A DNA stretch of 18,496 nt from an uncultured Gemmatimonadota bacterium (GTDB lineage: Bacteria > Gemmatimonadota > Gemmatimonadetes > Gemmatimonadales > GWC2-71-9). The stretch spans positions 1 through 18,496 of the forward strand of contig CAMPKP010000059.1 of the NCBI GenBank assembly GCA_946887295.1. The letters run 5' to 3'. Shown in pieces: positions 16,967 through 18,496 of the stretch. The translations under genes and the position numbers were made by a program. Position 1 is the first letter of the stretch. Every line of letters begins with the position of its first letter. The notes below the pieces were generated by a model. That model saw nothing but the letters and a program-made list of their open reading frames with translations. It was not told the DNA's origin and did no database searches.

Positions 16967-17247
16967 GGCATTCGCGTGTTAATGTCAGATCTCTGCGGAC
17001 TGAGACGAGAGATGCATGCGCGCCGGCGCCACGCCGCGCTCCCCCCTGCCCGTCAGCGAGTCGAGCGGGCGCCCCGACCCCGTGGTCTTCACGGACAGCC
17101 ATTCCGTGGCATCAGAGCCAGAAAAATCGAGCCCCAGCATAAAGAATGGCCACGGCAAATGGTTGCTCCACGGTTGACGGTGCCACGATAAGCTATGTGG
17201 GATGGCAACTTAGCTGGAATCGAGACCCTGAGTACTGCAACCAGCGG

Positions 17248-17263
17248 AGTTCCACGTGAAACA
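17248..17263. other. parS: Second parS centromere site, upstream of parA
   Basis: AGTTCCACGTGAAACA matches TGTTNCACGTGAAACA at 15 of 16 positions (first base A instead of T). The 13-nt core GTTCCACGTGAAAC is identical in both sites. It lies 136 nt before the parA start. Confidence 0.9.
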
Positions 17264-17341
17264 AAGGGGTTGGCGTCGAAGACCATGATTCCTATATTAT
17301 TGGCGCATTCCTCCTCGCCGACCGACCGCCTTGGTCGCTGA

Positions 17342-17388
17342 GTTACCTTGTAACATAACTCATTACTTAACAAGCACTTACGTGCTTG
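17342..17388. promoter_or_regulatory. AT-rich segment with two inverted repeats before parA
   Basis: GTTAC-CTT-GTAAC (17342-17354) is followed by an AT-rich run and then CAAGCAC-TTAC-GTGCTTG (17371-17388), a perfect 7-bp stem ending 11 nt before the parA ATG. No strong sigma hexamers stand out; TTGGTC (17330-17335) with CATAAC 17 nt on is weak. These may be the parA promoter/operator or a leader hairpin. Confidence 0.4.
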
Positions 17389-17399
17389 CACGCCTGCCC

Positions 17400-18496
17400 A
17401 TGGCCTATACGGTTGCGATCACCAATCAGAAGGGTGGCGTCGGTAAGACTACGACTGCCGTCAATCTCGCCGCCGCGATCGCGATCGCCGAGCGGCGGAC
17501 GCTCCTCGTGGATGCGGACCCACAAGGGAACACCACGAGTGGCGTCGGCATCGCCAAGATGGAGCTCCAGCTCTCGCTCTACGACGCCCTCGTCGAAGGC
17601 CACCCGATCCAAGACGTGATCCTCCCGGTGCCCGGCCTTCCCTACCTTTCGGTGCTTCCCGCGACACAGGATCTGGTAGGCGCAGAACTCCAGCTCGTCG
17701 AGCGGCCGTTCCGCGAGTCGGCATTACGGCGCGTGCTCGAGCCTCTCGAGGGCAACTACGACTACATCATCGTGGATTGCCCGCCTTCGCTCGGTCTGCT
17801 GACGCTGAACGTGCTCGCCGCAGTGCAGGCGCTCATCATTCCGATCCAATGCGAGTACTATGGACTCGAAGGCATCTCGCAACTGCTCAACACCGTGCGC
17901 CTGGTACAGCAGAACATCAATCCCGGACTCGCCATCGCGGGTGTGCTGCTCACGATGTACGACTCCAGGCTCAATCTCTGTCGACAGGTGGCCGAGGACG
18001 CTACCGAATACTTCGGGCCCAAGGTCTTCGGCACGCCGATTCCTCGAAACGTTCGTCTGGCCGAGGCCCCGAGCTTCGGGAAGCCGATTCTGCTGTACGA
18101 CATGCAGTCGGTGGGCGCGAAGAGCTATCTCGCAGTCGGCCAGGAGCTGCTGCGCAGGGTCGAAGGTGCTGAGGCCTCGGTGATGCCGGGAGCCGGAGGG
18201 CTCTCACCGGCGGCTTCGGCGCCCGCCGAGTCGTCGTACTCGACTGGCCCAGACGCGGCCCTATCCTCAAATGGATCCTCATCTTCCGAGGTGCGGACAT
18301 CGCCGCGGCAGGATGCCGACAGTGGTGTCGCCATCGAAGAGGTCAGCACCGAAGAGGTCTCCACCGAAGAGGTCGCCGGGGAACGGGGCGTCGGGGGTGA
18401 GCGTGCGGAGGCTCCAACTGCCGCCCCGGGCTCGAGCGCTTCGAGCGCCAACGCTCTGAATGCTGAGGCTCCGGATGCAAGCGCTCCGAATGCTGA
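17400..18496 (+). CDS. parA: Chromosome-partitioning ATPase ParA (Soj), 3' end cut off
   Basis: Open from ATG 17400 to the window end (365 codons, no stop). The deviant Walker A box is KGGVGKTT at 11-18, followed by LLVDADPQGN with Asp38 and Asp40 (switch I region), the Walker B YIIVDCPPSLG near 122-132, and the TPIPRNVRLAEAPSFGKPI segment shared by chromosomal Soj/ParA proteins. It is an ATP-dependent DNA-binding protein that works with ParB and parS to separate chromosome origins. The ATPase core ends near residue 255, where family members normally stop. Here at least 110 more residues follow, rich in Ala, Ser, Glu, Pro and Gly, with a VSTEE repeat (15-nt DNA period, GAAGAGGTC at 18336, 18351 and 18366) and NA/PNA-type repeats. 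parB is expected beyond the window. No ribosome-binding site is evident. Confidence 0.93.
   Translation, partial: MAYTVAITNQKGGVGKTTTAVNLAAAIAIAERRTLLVDADPQGNTTSGVGIAKMELQLSLYDALVEGHPIQDVILPVPGLPYLSVLPATQDLVGAELQLVERPFRESALRRVLEPLEGNYDYIIVDCPPSLGLLTLNVLAAVQALIIPIQCEYYGLEGISQLLNTVRLVQQNINPGLAIAGVLLTMYDSRLNLCRQVAEDATEYFGPKVFGTPIPRNVRLAEAPSFGKPILLYDMQSVGAKSYLAVGQELLRRVEGAEASVMPGAGGLSPAASAPAESSYSTGPDAALSSNGSSSSEVRTSPRQDADSGVAIEEVSTEEVSTEEVAGERGVGGERAEAPTAAPGSSASSANALNAEAPDASAPNA

Larger units (their letters stand above)
16449..17247. other. Gene-free stretch between the two parS sites
   Basis: About 800 nt with no credible coding sequence; with its flanks, the gap from mnmG to parA is 955 nt. 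Open frames run up to about 220 codons but have erratic composition and no family resemblance. It holds a 14-nt direct repeat (16601/16625), an 8-bp inverted repeat (GCCTTGGG 16723-16730 with CCCAAGGC 16746-16753), the phrase ACACAAAGGCACGAAGGG near 16820, and a pyrimidine-rich repeat tract (16881-16966). I see no DnaA-box cluster and no tRNA. It occupies the place where rsmG (gidB) is usually found. Confidence 0.6.

Noticed and set aside
16520..17191. 223-codon open frame between mnmG and parA (and a 153-codon frame opposite it)
   Set aside because: The translation follows the pyrimidine repeats and short direct repeats (Ser/Pro/Arg runs), has no domain, and no start signal; best explained as chance in GC-rich DNA.
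16449..17399. Replication origin (oriC)
   Set aside because: The mnmG/parA/parS context invites it, but I found no TTATCCACA-type boxes on either strand and only short AT-rich patches, so I do not call it.

Overview
This is an 18.5-kb, high-GC (roughly two-thirds G+C by eye) bacterial chromosomal segment that is densely packed with ordinary core genes. A diderm is indicated by a patatin-like protein with a signal peptide and a predicted outer-membrane barrel. SUF iron-sulfur genes that include sufU, a CGC-type bacilliredoxin, several first genes without Shine-Dalgarno sequences, and the GC content would all fit Gemmatimonadota or a neighbouring soil phylum. That placement is inference and was not tested by any search.

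Left part (1-4.6 kb): the 3' part of a serine beta-lactamase-family hydrolase; a MIP18/SufT-like Fe-S assembly protein (1110-1409); on the minus strand, a small unknown gene followed by ribonuclease D (2758 down to 1432); a single-chain fusion of a hotdog thioesterase with an alpha/beta hydrolase (2827-4029); and a minus-strand seven-iron ferredoxin gene (4518 down to 4255) with a recognisable promoter and a strong terminator. Middle (4.6-7.3 kb): the patatin-POTRA-barrel protein, resembling type Vd secretion, converges with a peptide deformylase that has an unusual motif II.

The main operon (7636-14383) runs sufR-sufB-sufC-sufD-sufS-sufU, then a bacilliredoxin and a small unknown protein. 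Most junctions are translationally coupled (ATGA, GTGA, TGATG). It starts with a TTGACA promoter next to an inverted repeat close to the SufR operator described in cyanobacteria, and it ends at a 13-bp GC-rich hairpin. SufR probably senses cluster status and represses the operon. SufS and SufU supply sulfur, SufBCD is the scaffold, and the bacilliredoxin may repair thiol-modified proteins. SufT-like protein and ferredoxin upstream extend the Fe-S theme.

Right part (14.5 kb to end): mnmG, then a 955-nt stretch without a credible gene, then parA (soj) running off the window. The usual mnmG-rsmG-parA-parB order lacks rsmG here. Two near-perfect parS centromere sites are present: one overlaps the mnmG stop codon and one lies about 135 bp before parA. 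The ParA carries an unusual Ala/Ser/Glu/Pro-rich C-terminal tail of at least 110 residues. I found no clearly new defence or mobile system. The most interesting material is the parS/ParA region, the SUF operon control region and its two tail genes, and the thioesterase-hydrolase fusion.
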